Shown here one piece after another: positions 25,629 to 33,448 of a stretch of 64,000 bases of DNA (position 1 is its first letter; the number at the start of each line of letters is the position of its first letter). The stretch covers positions 372,001-436,000 of the forward strand of contig CAVPFX010000001.1 of NCBI GenBank assembly GCA_963703895.1. The letters run 5' to 3'. The notes beneath the pieces were generated by a model. The model was not told the origin of the DNA. It did no database searches and worked only from the letters and a program-made list of their open reading frames with translations. The stretch is from VRUE01 sp963703895 (lineage in GTDB: Bacteria > Actinomycetota > Thermoleophilia > Solirubrobacterales > 70-9). Made by a program: the position numbers and the translations under genes.

Positions 25629-26804
25629 TCATCGAGTTCCCGGCGCCTTCTCCCAAGCCCCGGCCGGTCGCCCCCGGCGGAAGCGGTCCCAGAGGCCGGC
25701 GGCGATCGAGAGCGTGGTCATCGCGTAGTAGCGGGCGATGCGCAGCGGCCCGACCGGGAAGCTGCCGCCAAAGAGCGCGGCCGCGATCAGGGCGACCTGG
25801 ATCCCGTAGGTGACGACGTAGACGCTGCCGCTGCCGAGCAGGGCGAGGTTGGCGAAGAATGCGACCAGGTGGAGGAACGGGGTCAGGTAGCGCAGCAGGC
25901 GGTGCGAGAAGAGCTCGAAAGCGTAGAGGGCCGAGTAGCCGCGCGGGCGGATCATTCCCTCGCCGACGACAATGTCCCAGAGCCCGACCATCATCCGCCG
26001 TTTGCGGGCGAACTCGCCCTCCATCGTCGGCACCATCTTCTCCTCGGCCTGGGCGGTGGCCACGTAGAGCGAGCGCTTGCCGCGCTTGGCGAGGGCGAAG
26101 GGGAAGGAGAGATCGTGGCTGCCGGCGCCGTCCAGGGGCAGGTAGTCCTCGGCGCGCACGGCGTAGATCGCGCCGTTGCCGGCGGTGATCCCGGCAAGAC
26201 TGGACTCCATCTTCCGGACTGCCATCTCGTAACGCCAGTAGGCGCCCTCGAGGTTGTCGCCCTCGGCATCGAGGAAGCGAACCTGGCCGCAGGCATAGCC
26301 GACCTTGGAATCGGCAAAGGTCGCAATTAGTTGGCGCAGAGCGTCGGGGCGCCAAGCGCTGTTGGCGTCGGAGAAGGCGAGGATCTCGCCCGAAGCGCGC
26401 TCGGCCGCCGCGTTCTGCGCGGCGAGCTTGCCGCCGCGCGGTAGCTCGAGGACCAGATCGGCACCGGCGGCGCGGGCACGCTCGGCGGTGGCATCGCCCG
26501 AGCCGTCGGAGGCGACGATCAGCTCGAGCCGCTCGCGCGGGTAGTCGAGGGCGAGCGCGTTGGCGACCTTCGCCTCGATCACCTCCTCCTCGTCGTAGGC
26601 GGCGACGATCAAGGAAACAACTGGCATCTGCTCAGCTGCCGCCTGGCCGGAAAGAATCAGAGATGGATCCGGCCAGTCCGCCATGCCGGGTCCTGCACCA
26701 GCGGAGCGACGGCGCAGTCGCGTCAGCAGCCAAAGCAGCACTGGATAGCCCAGGTGCGTATAGACGATCAGGGCGGCAGAGATCCAAAAGATCGCGGCGA
26801 GCAC
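25629..26804 (-). CDS. Membrane glycosyltransferase family 2, 391 aa
   Basis: N-terminal membrane helix (residues 1-24), GT-A domain with VSLIVAAYDEEEVIEAKV, VASDGSGDAT and DANSAWRPDAL (metal-binding Asp), then a SHDLSFPFAL and KRRMMVGLWD region, and three to four C-terminal helices. This layout is shared with processive or membrane GT2 enzymes that polymerise or extend polysaccharide on the inner leaflet. The donor sugar is unknown. A long hairpin lies upstream, separating it from the GT4 gene. Confidence 0.92.
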   Translation of the reverse strand: MLAAIFWISAALIVYTHLGYPVLLWLLTRLRRRSAGAGPGMADWPDPSLILSGQAAAEQMPVVSLIVAAYDEEEVIEAKVANALALDYPRERLELIVASDGSGDATAERARAAGADLVLELPRGGKLAAQNAAAERASGEILAFSDANSAWRPDALRQLIATFADSKVGYACGQVRFLDAEGDNLEGAYWRYEMAVRKMESSLAGITAGNGAIYAVRAEDYLPLDGAGSHDLSFPFALAKRGKRSLYVATAQAEEKMVPTMEGEFARKRRMMVGLWDIVVGEGMIRPRGYSALYAFELFSHRLLRYLTPFLHLVAFFANLALLGSGSVYVVTYGIQVALIAAALFGGSFPVGPLRIARYYAMTTLSIAAGLWDRFRRGRPAGAWEKAPGTR

Positions 26805-26819
26805 GGGGCGATTATCTGC

Positions 26820-26866
26820 TTCCGGTGCGCTTTATGTACCCCTGGGGAGCAAAAGGCGCACCGGAA
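26820..26866. terminator. Hairpin between GT4 and GT2 genes
   Basis: TTCCGGTGCGC (26820-26830) pairs exactly with GCGCACCGGAA (26856-26866). The 25-base loop has a smaller CCCC/GGGG hairpin. It fits a terminator for the GT4 gene, whose stop lies about 12 bases before it. Confidence 0.5.
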
Positions 26867-26878
26867 CCGCGGCGCGGC

Positions 26879-27982
26879 TCAGATCAGCTCCTGGTAGAGG
26901 GCGAGGGTCTGGGCGGCGATGGCGTCCCAGGAGTAGGGGCCGGCCGCGGCCTCGCGGGCGGCCCTCGCCAAGCGCTCGCGGGCGGTGTGGTCGGCGGTCA
27001 ACTCGGCGAGCGCCGCTGCGAGCGCCGCTGCGTCCCCGGGGGGCACGAGCCGGGCGGCGCCCGTCGCGGCCACCTCGGGGAAGCCGCCGAGCGCGCTCAG
27101 CACCAGCGGCTTGCCGAAGGCGAGGCCGGTGTAGAGAACACCGGAGTGCTCGGCATCGCGGTAGGGAAGGACGACGAGATCGGCGCGGCGGAAGATCGCC
27201 GGGATCTCGGCGTCCTCGATGAAGCGGGTGACGAAGCGGACCCGGCCCGGCGCCGCGGCCGCCGCGGCGCGCAGCGGCTCGACCTCCATGCGCGGGTTGC
27301 CGACGATCCAGAGCTCGGCCCCCTCGACTTGGCGAAAGGCCTCGAGCAGCAGATCGAGGCCCTTGTAGGGACGGAGCAGGCCGAAGAAGAGGATCACCGG
27401 CCCGTCCGCTCCCTCGAGCTCGGCCGGCAGCGGCTTCTCCTCGGGCAGGCGGGCGAGGTAGTCGAAGGCGCCGTGGGGAATGACCCGGACGCGCGCGGGG
27501 TCGAGCCCGACCTGTTCGCGCAGGCGCGCCGCGCCGTGCTCGGAGTGGGCGATCACCGCGTCCATGCGACCGAAGAGGCGGCGGGCTACGCCGAGTTGGC
27601 GACGGCTGGGATCGGGCGGAAGGATGTAGTGGGCGGTGAGCAGTCGCGGGCGCTTCGGCGGCAGCAGGTGAGCGTCGAGGGTCGGCATGGTCAGCCACTG
27701 GTAGTGAGTGACGTCGGCATTGAGCTCGCCGCGCAGTCGTCGCATGTCGCTCAGGTGCTCGGCAGCCTTGAAGGCCCGGCGGCCGGGGGCCTCCAGGCCA
27801 CGCTGCGCACTGCGCCGGTAGAAGCACTCGCGCACCCGGTAGCCATCGGCCTCGGGCACGGGTCCGTAGAGAAAGCGGCTGGTCAAGAGCTCGACCTCCG
27901 CTCCCTGGCTGCTCAGCGCAGCGGCGAGCGCGCGGTCGTAGGGCGGCGTGAAGGCCGAGGGGTCGACCAGTTGGACCTTCAT
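26879..27982 (-). CDS. Glycosyltransferase family 4 (GT-B), 367 aa
   Basis: Retaining GT-B fold enzyme. Domain boundary motifs: VRVIPHGAFDYLARL, VILFFGLLRPYKGLDLLLEAF, LWIVGNPRMEVEPL and the nucleotide-sugar site VVLPYRDAEHSGVLYTGLAFGKPLVLS (in pieces), with the conserved E-x7-E replaced by a H-S-G-V form. I start at ATG 27982 (MKVQLVDPSAFTPPYD); an upstream in-frame start would add 14 residues lacking family similarity. Divergent from the GT2 gene at 28030 with a 47-base gap holding both promoters. Confidence 0.9.
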   Translation of the reverse strand: MKVQLVDPSAFTPPYDRALAAALSSQGAEVELLTSRFLYGPVPEADGYRVRECFYRRSAQRGLEAPGRRAFKAAEHLSDMRRLRGELNADVTHYQWLTMPTLDAHLLPPKRPRLLTAHYILPPDPSRRQLGVARRLFGRMDAVIAHSEHGAARLREQVGLDPARVRVIPHGAFDYLARLPEEKPLPAELEGADGPVILFFGLLRPYKGLDLLLEAFRQVEGAELWIVGNPRMEVEPLRAAAAAAPGRVRFVTRFIEDAEIPAIFRRADLVVLPYRDAEHSGVLYTGLAFGKPLVLSALGGFPEVAATGAARLVPPGDAAALAAALAELTADHTARERLARAAREAAAGPYSWDAIAAQTLALYQELI

Positions 27983-28029
27983 GCCCGCTGGGGTGTCGAG
28001 AGTTCGGAAAGCAGGAAGCGGCAATTATC

Positions 28030-28989
28030 GTGGCGGCCGTGGCGCCCACGCTCTCCTACTGCGTCGTGAACACGAACGGCCGCGACTACCTGCTCGCCTG
28101 CCTGGAGGCGATCGAGCGCACGCACCCGCAGGGGGTCGAGCGCGAGGTCCTGGTCTTGGACAACGCCTCGAGCGACGGTTCGGCGGACGCTGTGCGCGCC
28201 CGCGGCGGCGAGATTCGCCTGATCGAGCGCGAGCAGCGCCGGGGCAAGGGCGAGAACGACTCGACCCTGATGCGCGAGGCGAAGGGCGAGTACTGCCTGC
28301 TGCTCAACGAGGATTCCGAGCTGCGGCCGGGTGCCGCGGAGGCGCTGATCGCCTCGCTCGAAGCCGACCCGAAGGCCGCGGCCGCGACGGCGCAGCTGCT
28401 CGACTCCGCGGGCTCGCCGGTGCCCTGCGCCTGGCGCTTCCCCGGCGTCGGCGCCGCCCTGGCCGGCGCCCTCTTCCTGCACCGCTGGCTGACCGTGCAG
28501 AGCAAGGGCAGCTCAACCCGCCGGGTTGACTGGGGCCAATCGAGTGCGCTGCTGGTCCGCCGCGAGGGCGCCGCGCGGGTCGACTACATGGACCCGGCCT
28601 TCTTCGTCTACTACGACGAGTGCGACTTCGCCAAGCGCCTGACCGACGCCGGCTGGCACAGCCTCTTCGTCCCCGCCGCCGAAGCGGTCCACCACGACCA
28701 GCTCTCCACCGACCTCGGCAAGGGCCTCCCCCGCATCGTCGAATTCCACCGCAACCGCGACCTCTATATGCGCAAGCACCACGGGGCCGCGAGCGCGCTG
28801 GCCGTGCGGGGGCTGAGCGCCTGGTCCTACGCGCTGCGTGCGCTCGTCGCAACGGTCATGCCCGGGCAGCCGGCAACCATCTATTGGGCCCACGCCCGGC
28901 AAGCGCTATTCCCCAAGCGTGGAGAAAGTATTCGGGACCGGGCGGAAGATCAGAGACGCGAGTCCTCGTCCATTTGCTCTGCCTCGTAG
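28030..28989 (+). CDS. Glycosyltransferase family 2 (rhamnosyltransferase-like), 319 aa
   Basis: Inverting GT-A enzyme. LSYCVVNTNGRDYLLACL, VLVLDNASSDGSADAV, LLLNEDSELRPGA (metal-binding NEDSE in place of DxD) and FFVYYDECDFAKRL (E/D-x-D-F acceptor motif) are typical of the rhamnosyl/mycobacterial WbbL-like GT2 group. C-terminal Trp/Arg-rich amphipathic segment. GTG start. A short palindrome, TCAACCC-gcc-GGGTTGA, lies at 28513-28529 within the gene. The 3' end overlaps the convergent flippase gene by 40 bases. Confidence 0.9.
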   Translation: MAAVAPTLSYCVVNTNGRDYLLACLEAIERTHPQGVEREVLVLDNASSDGSADAVRARGGEIRLIEREQRRGKGENDSTLMREAKGEYCLLLNEDSELRPGAAEALIASLEADPKAAAATAQLLDSAGSPVPCAWRFPGVGAALAGALFLHRWLTVQSKGSSTRRVDWGQSSALLVRREGAARVDYMDPAFFVYYDECDFAKRLTDAGWHSLFVPAAEAVHHDQLSTDLGKGLPRIVEFHRNRDLYMRKHHGAASALAVRGLSAWSYALRALVATVMPGQPATIYWAHARQALFPKRGESIRDRAEDQRRESSSICSAS

Positions 28990-30491
28990 GTCTCCGAGAT
29001 GGATCCGGCGACCCCCGCGGAGGCGGGACGCAGGGTGCGCAAGCGCCGAACTAGTTCTCCCGGGTGACGGAGGCGAGCGAGCCAAGCGCGCTCGGCAGAA
29101 GTAAAGAAGCCTGTGGCGAGAAGCGCAAGCGGGTAGAGCACCCAGAGCGCTATCCGGGCGAGCAGGCCGGCGAAGCCGTCGGTGGGCAGGAGCAGCTCCC
29201 CGAGCAGCACGAGGGCACTCGACACGGCGAGCACTCGGATCAGCCGGCCCCATTCGTAGGGAACCGGGAAGAGCCGTTGGGTGAAGCCGTACATCAGCGC
29301 CAGCACGACGATGTAGGAGGCGACGAGGGCGATGCCGGCGCCGACGATCCCCAGCGGCGGCACGAGGATCAGGTTGAGGGCGATGTTGGCAGCGAGGGCT
29401 GCGCCGGTGGCGGGGAAGTTGAACTCGGTGCGCCCGGTGCGACCGAGGATCACGACGAGCACCATGTAGAGGGCGTAGAGGGTGACGCCGGTCGCGATCA
29501 AGCCGATCACTTCGTAGGAGCCGAAGAACTCGGGCGCGGCGAGGGCGCGGACGATCCAGCGCGAGAGCAGCCACATGCCGGTGACGACAAAGGCGCAGCC
29601 GGCGACGAACAGGGTGACCACGGTGGCGTAGACGCGGCGTGCCTCGCCGTCGTCACGGATCGAGTAGGCGAGCGGTGGCCAGGCGAGCTGGAAGCCGCGG
29701 ACGAGGACGTTGACGCCCTGGGCGAACTTGACCCCGAGCGAGTAGAGGCCGGCCTCGCGCAGGCTAGCCGCGTGGACGATGATGATCCGGTCGACGAAGT
29801 TGAGTCCGTAAAGCGAGAGCTCCGCGGGCATCGTCGGCAGGCCGAAGCGCAGCAGCCGCCGCAGCAGTGGCCGTTCGAAGCGCAGCGAGAGGCGCTTGCG
29901 GTGGACGAAGATCAAGGCGACGACAAAGGCGGCGCCGCTGGCGTAGCTGCCGATCAGCAGGCCGCGAGCGCCCTCTTCCATGCCGACGACGAGGATCACG
30001 GTGAGGCCGATCGCCGCCGCCACGTTGAGGATCGTGGTGATGAAGAAGGCCCGCGCTCGCTCTTCGAGCCTGAAGAGGGTGAGCAGGTACTCGATCAGGG
30101 TCAGCACCCACAGACCGCCGATCGAGATCCGCGCCAGGTCGGCGGCGGATTCGTCGAGCAGCGCTTCGGAGATCGGGCCGGCGAAAGGAAGCACCGCCAG
30201 CGCCGCGACCGTCGCGAACCAGAAGAGGGCGGCAAAGGAGGTGGCGACGACTCGAGCCGGGTCCTCACCCTCCTTGTAGTAGAAGCGCAGCAGCGCCTCG
30301 ATCATGCCGAAGCGGATCACGATGCTGGCCGAGACGACGGCGGCGAACATCACCTCGGCAGCGCCGTAGTCCTCGGTCGTGAGGTAGCGCGTGTAGAGCG
30401 GCAGCAACGCCACCGCGATCAGCTTCGAGACGATGCTGGCCGCGGTGTAGGCGGCCCCTGTCGTCGCTAGGCGGCGGAGGTATCCCGACAC
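28950..30491 (-). CDS. Polysaccharide flippase (Wzx/MATE-like), 513 aa
   Basis: Integral membrane protein with ~14 predicted helices that would translocate undecaprenyl-linked oligosaccharide across the membrane. The N-terminus TGAAYTAASIVSKLIAVALLPLYTRYL is diagnostic of the polysaccharide biosynthesis/MurJ-like flippase family; FGLPTMPAELSLYGLNFVDR and TLYALYMVLVVILGRTGRT also match. GTG start overlapping the O-antigen ligase-like gene by 25 bases, so the two are coupled. C-terminal tail cytoplasmic and acidic. Confidence 0.93.
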   Translation of the reverse strand: MSGYLRRLATTGAAYTAASIVSKLIAVALLPLYTRYLTTEDYGAAEVMFAAVVSASIVIRFGMIEALLRFYYKEGEDPARVVATSFAALFWFATVAALAVLPFAGPISEALLDESAADLARISIGGLWVLTLIEYLLTLFRLEERARAFFITTILNVAAAIGLTVILVVGMEEGARGLLIGSYASGAAFVVALIFVHRKRLSLRFERPLLRRLLRFGLPTMPAELSLYGLNFVDRIIIVHAASLREAGLYSLGVKFAQGVNVLVRGFQLAWPPLAYSIRDDGEARRVYATVVTLFVAGCAFVVTGMWLLSRWIVRALAAPEFFGSYEVIGLIATGVTLYALYMVLVVILGRTGRTEFNFPATGAALAANIALNLILVPPLGIVGAGIALVASYIVVLALMYGFTQRLFPVPYEWGRLIRVLAVSSALVLLGELLLPTDGFAGLLARIALWVLYPLALLATGFFTSAERAWLARLRHPGELVRRLRTLRPASAGVAGSISETYEAEQMDEDSRL

Positions 30492-31996
30492 GCGGCGAGA
30501 CTACGTTGATTGGCGGCTGCCAGCGAGGCACCAAGGGCCAAGAGCACCCACGTGATGGGGTCCTCGAAGAAGCCGGCGTAGGCCATCGTGTGGACGAGGA
30601 GGGCCACAAAGGTGGCGAGAACCGCTGTGCGGGCAACGGAGGGTCGGCGCAACAGACCGGTCGCCATCGTCCACAACGCCGTCACCACCAAAGCTGCATA
30701 GAGCGCGAGCCCCACGAAGCCCTGCTCGGCGGCGATCGTGATCGGCTCGGTGTGGGAGACGGAGACCGGAGCTTTCCTCGTCTCGACGTGCTGGCGGTAG
30801 GCCTTGGGGAAGCTGCCGGAACCGTAGCCGTAAACGGGGCGCTGGGCGAAGAGGTGGATGCCGCCGGAGACGAGGTTGGCGCGGCCGCTGGTGTCGATGT
30901 TGATCCGATCGAAGCTGAAGCTGCCAGCGAGGGTGACGATCAGCATCGTCATCGCGACTCCGGCAACGGCCGCGATCGCGGTCCACTTCACGCTCCAACG
31001 CAGGGCGGCGAGGATGACGAGGCCGGCGAGCAGGGCGGCGAAGCTGGACTGGGAGAAGGTGGGCACGAGCCCGAACCAGAGCACGGCCACCAGCGCGGTG
31101 AGCAGCGCCAGCGTTTTCCGGTCGCGTGCCCACAGCAGCGCGCTCATCGCAACAACCGCGACCAAGGACAGGTACCTGCCGTAGATGTTCGGGTCCCAGA
31201 AGACCGAGTTGACCCGGAAGTAGGTGTGGAATTCGTTGGAGCGGATCACCTGGTCGTTCCAGAAGAGGCTGCGGGTTGCCCACTCGACCGTCCCGATCAG
31301 AACGAAGCAGACAGCCTCGATGCCGATCACCCAGAGGACCAGGGTTAGAAGCCTCCGATCCCAGGTGACGTCCCGCAGCAGGCCGTAGACGAGGCTGAAG
31401 GGGACGAAGAAGAAGCAGACGTTCTGCAGGCCCTTGGAGAAGTCCTCGGAGTACAGGGCCTGGATCGCGTACAACACGACAATCGCCGCCAACAGACGGG
31501 GCAGCCAGGCGGTAGGGCCGGCGAGTCCTGTCGCCCTAGGGGACCCCCCACCCCTTCCGGTCGCTAAAGCGTCCTCAGGGGCGGGCCCCCCTACGGCGCC
31601 ACCCCCCGGCAGAAGCGCGGTCAGGACACCGCCTGAGATGACGAGGTAGAGGGGGACGAGGAGATTGGCCGTGTCTCCTCCCGCCTCGAGCGGGACGCGG
31701 AACGGTAGCGCCGCGACGATTGCCAGCGGCAGCAAGATCGGCCAGCGCTTGAAAGCGTAGGCGAGTGCCACGGAGGCCGCGACCGCCAGTAGGCCGAGTG
31801 CAATCAGGCGGGACGGGTGGTCGCGCAGGTCAACGATCTGCTGGGAGTGCCACTGGTCGCCAAGGATCAAGACCGGGAAGAGGGCGAGCGCGGTCAGCAT
31901 CGCCAGCGAGCGAGCGCGGCCCGTGGGGAGCAGGATCGCCCCAGCCGCGGCGAGGGCGGCGATGACGAGGCCGAAGCCGGCGAGCACGTCGTTCAC
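30467..31996 (-). CDS. O-antigen ligase/polymerase-like (Wzy/WaaL) membrane protein, 509 aa
   Basis: About 12 helices. The signature loop region (FAQRPVYGYGSGSFPKAYRQHV, read in two parts, with HTEPITIAAEQGFVGLALY) matches the O-antigen ligase family, whose members polymerise repeat units or ligate the polymer to an acceptor. A periplasmic loop near residues 130-165 is unusual: Gly/Pro-rich (GGGAVGGPAPEDALATGRGG), encoded by a palindromic insertion at 31532-31598. Overlaps its upstream neighbour by 4 bases (ATGA). Polymerase versus ligase cannot be decided from sequence. Confidence 0.88.
   Translation of the reverse strand: MNDVLAGFGLVIAALAAAGAILLPTGRARSLAMLTALALFPVLILGDQWHSQQIVDLRDHPSRLIALGLLAVAASVALAYAFKRWPILLPLAIVAALPFRVPLEAGGDTANLLVPLYLVISGGVLTALLPGGGAVGGPAPEDALATGRGGGSPRATGLAGPTAWLPRLLAAIVVLYAIQALYSEDFSKGLQNVCFFFVPFSLVYGLLRDVTWDRRLLTLVLWVIGIEAVCFVLIGTVEWATRSLFWNDQVIRSNEFHTYFRVNSVFWDPNIYGRYLSLVAVVAMSALLWARDRKTLALLTALVAVLWFGLVPTFSQSSFAALLAGLVILAALRWSVKWTAIAAVAGVAMTMLIVTLAGSFSFDRINIDTSGRANLVSGGIHLFAQRPVYGYGSGSFPKAYRQHVETRKAPVSVSHTEPITIAAEQGFVGLALYAALVVTALWTMATGLLRRPSVARTAVLATFVALLVHTMAYAGFFEDPITWVLLALGASLAAANQRSLAACRDTSAA
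31532..31598. repeat. Palindromic insertion within the O-antigen ligase-like gene
   Basis: CGCCCTAGGGG...CCCCT at the left and AGGGGCGGGCCCCCCTACGGCG-like complement at the right form an imperfect inverted repeat around GGTCGCTAAAGCG. It translates to a low-complexity Gly/Pro/Ala loop. Confidence 0.5.
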
Positions 31997-32517
31997 CGCC
32001 CTTTCCCCTTGTGGGGGTGGAGCGTCGGGCAGAAGTCACGTGCCTGCAACGGGTGCAGCTTTGCCCGGTGCAGCTTCATCGAGCCCGGCGGAACCAGGAC
32101 GCGGTCCTGGCCGAGCAGTTTGACCCGCAGCTTGTAGCGGCCCGGCAGGGCGATGCCGTCGTTGCGGCGGCGGCCGTCCCAGTAGTAGGTGTGGAAGCGG
32201 TAGCGCTTGAGGTAGGTGTCGCGAGCGAGGGTGACGATCAGCCTGCCGCCCGGCTTGACGACCTGGACGGTGCCGCGGTCCGACTGGGTGGTGCGAAAGC
32301 GGATGCGGATGCGGTCGAAGCGGCAGTCGGCGTTGGGGGTGAATGCGCGCACGGGTGGCGCCTTGGGATGCAGGCGCGGGACGGCGACGAAGGTGACCCG
32401 GTCGAGGACCAGGGGGTCGCGCTTTAGCCGTTGCGACCAGGCGAAGGCGGCGAGTGTGGCGAGGGCGAGGAGGGCGAAGACCAGGCCGGCCCAGGCCTCA
32501 GCCTTCGGCCGCGGCAT
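31993..32517 (-). CDS. Membrane-anchored protein with FlgD-like Ig domain, 174 aa
   Basis: One N-terminal membrane helix (~residues 8-27) and an extracytoplasmic beta-sandwich. FTPNADCRFDRIRIRF, GTVQVV, TYYWDGRRRNDGIALPGRYKLRVKLL follows the FlgD Ig-like repeat pattern (...W-D-G-x-x-x-x-G...-P-x-G-x-Y). The C-terminus is rich in His/Lys/Arg. FlgD-like Ig units elsewhere act as C-terminal surface-binding modules; here the gene sits between a LytR_C gene (20-base overlap) and the ligase-like gene (ATGA overlap), suggesting a role in envelope polymer assembly. Specific function unknown. Confidence 0.75.
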   Translation of the reverse strand: MPRPKAEAWAGLVFALLALATLAAFAWSQRLKRDPLVLDRVTFVAVPRLHPKAPPVRAFTPNADCRFDRIRIRFRTTQSDRGTVQVVKPGGRLIVTLARDTYLKRYRFHTYYWDGRRRNDGIALPGRYKLRVKLLGQDRVLVPPGSMKLHRAKLHPLQARDFCPTLHPHKGKGR

Positions 32518-33268
32518 TGTCTTCGCCGACGATTACCGAGACCGATGCGCCGTCCGACACCGATTCGATGTCGGACGTCATCAGCCGCACTTCCGAGATG
32601 CCCAGGGCCTTGGCGACCTTGCGCGCTTCCGGGGCGTGGCCGCGTTCGAACATGACGACGCTGTCGGCGAAGCTGGTGCTGCTGTTGGTGACGGCGCCGA
32701 GCTGGAATCCCTTGCCCTCGACTTTGTCGCCGTATTCGGCGGCGAGGCCGGGAACAGCGGTGCCGTTGAGCACCGTCACTTCGATTTCGGCGGGTTTCGT
32801 CGCCTTCGCCGACTTGGTCTTGCCGCCCTTGCCGTCGGCGGAGTCCGAGCCCTGGGTAACGAGATAGGCGACGCCGCCGGCGACCAGGACGACGACGACG
32901 AAAAGGGCGATCAAGTAGCGAGGCTCGGCGATTCGCGAACCGACGCTGGAGAGTCCGGCGCGCAGGCGCTCGCCGCGGGTCAGTTCGGGCAGGCCGGCGT
33001 CACGGCGGCGGCGGCGCTCCTCGCGCTGATCGAGCGAGGCCCGTTCCTCGGTGCGCGCTTCCTCGAGCGCCCGCAGCTCCTCCGCCCGTTTGGCGGCGGC
33101 GGCGGAGGTGGAGTCCTTGCGCTCCGAATCGCGCTCAGGCGCCGAGCCGGCCCACTCGCGCAGGCGTCGCAGGTCGCGCCCCTGGGAGAAGGCGAGCATG
33201 GCGAGGACGGCGAGGCCCAGAAAAGCTGCCAGGCCTGCGAAGGCGCCGATTTCCTTGATCAACTCCAC
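32498..33268 (-). CDS. LytR_C domain membrane protein, 256 aa
   Basis: N-terminal membrane helix, a charged coiled-coil-like segment rich in Glu/Arg (residues ~35-105), a second helix (~118-138) and a C-terminal LytR_C domain (IEVTVLNGTAVPGLAAEYGDKV, then GFQLGAV). LytR_C domains occur alone or behind LytR-CpsA-Psr phosphotransferases that attach polymers to peptidoglycan; the catalytic domain is absent here. GTG start (33268-33266). The first base of the start coincides with the outer arm of the adjacent long hairpin element, so the element directly abuts the ribosome-binding region. Confidence 0.82.
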   Translation of the reverse strand: MELIKEIGAFAGLAAFLGLAVLAMLAFSQGRDLRRLREWAGSAPERDSERKDSTSAAAAKRAEELRALEEARTEERASLDQREERRRRRDAGLPELTRGERLRAGLSSVGSRIAEPRYLIALFVVVVLVAGGVAYLVTQGSDSADGKGGKTKSAKATKPAEIEVTVLNGTAVPGLAAEYGDKVEGKGFQLGAVTNSSTSFADSVVMFERGHAPEARKVAKALGISEVRLMTSDIESVSDGASVSVIVGEDNAAAEG

Positions 33269-33434
33269 TGATGCCCTGCCTCATGACGTGGGCCGGGAAA
33301 TGACGAGACCCAGGCGCCGCCAGACAAGGACGCAGGGAGCCCGAATAGCGACGCTATTCGGGCGACTGAGGACGCAGTATGGCGGTGAGCTGGGGCCGTC
33401 ATTTGCGGTCTGACGTCATGAGGCAGGGCATCAG
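33268..33434. ncRNA. Long hairpin element, copy 2 of a three-member family
   Basis: Outer arms 33268-33289 and 33413-33434 are perfectly complementary over 22 bp. Inside, AAATGACG pairs with CGTCATTT and CGCCGCCA pairs with TGGCGG. The inner hairpin is CCCGAATAGC-gac-GCTATTCGGG (33340-33362). Flanking unpaired motifs are GGACGCAG (33328-33335) and CGAC-t-GAGGACGCAG (33363-33377), then ATGGCGG. It fills the gap between the dehydratase stop (33449) and the LytR_C start (33268), both minus strand. Confidence 0.55.
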
Positions 33435-33448
33435 GTGGCTGCGAGAGG

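Noticed and set aside
26663..28069. 468-aa plus-strand open frame opposite the GT4 gene
   Set aside because: Shadow of a well-supported glycosyltransferase; no recognisable motifs.
29064..30470. 468-aa open frame opposite the flippase gene
   Set aside because: Composition (Glu/Asp/Gly/His-rich) is that of a reverse-strand shadow; the minus-strand flippase has clear family motifs.
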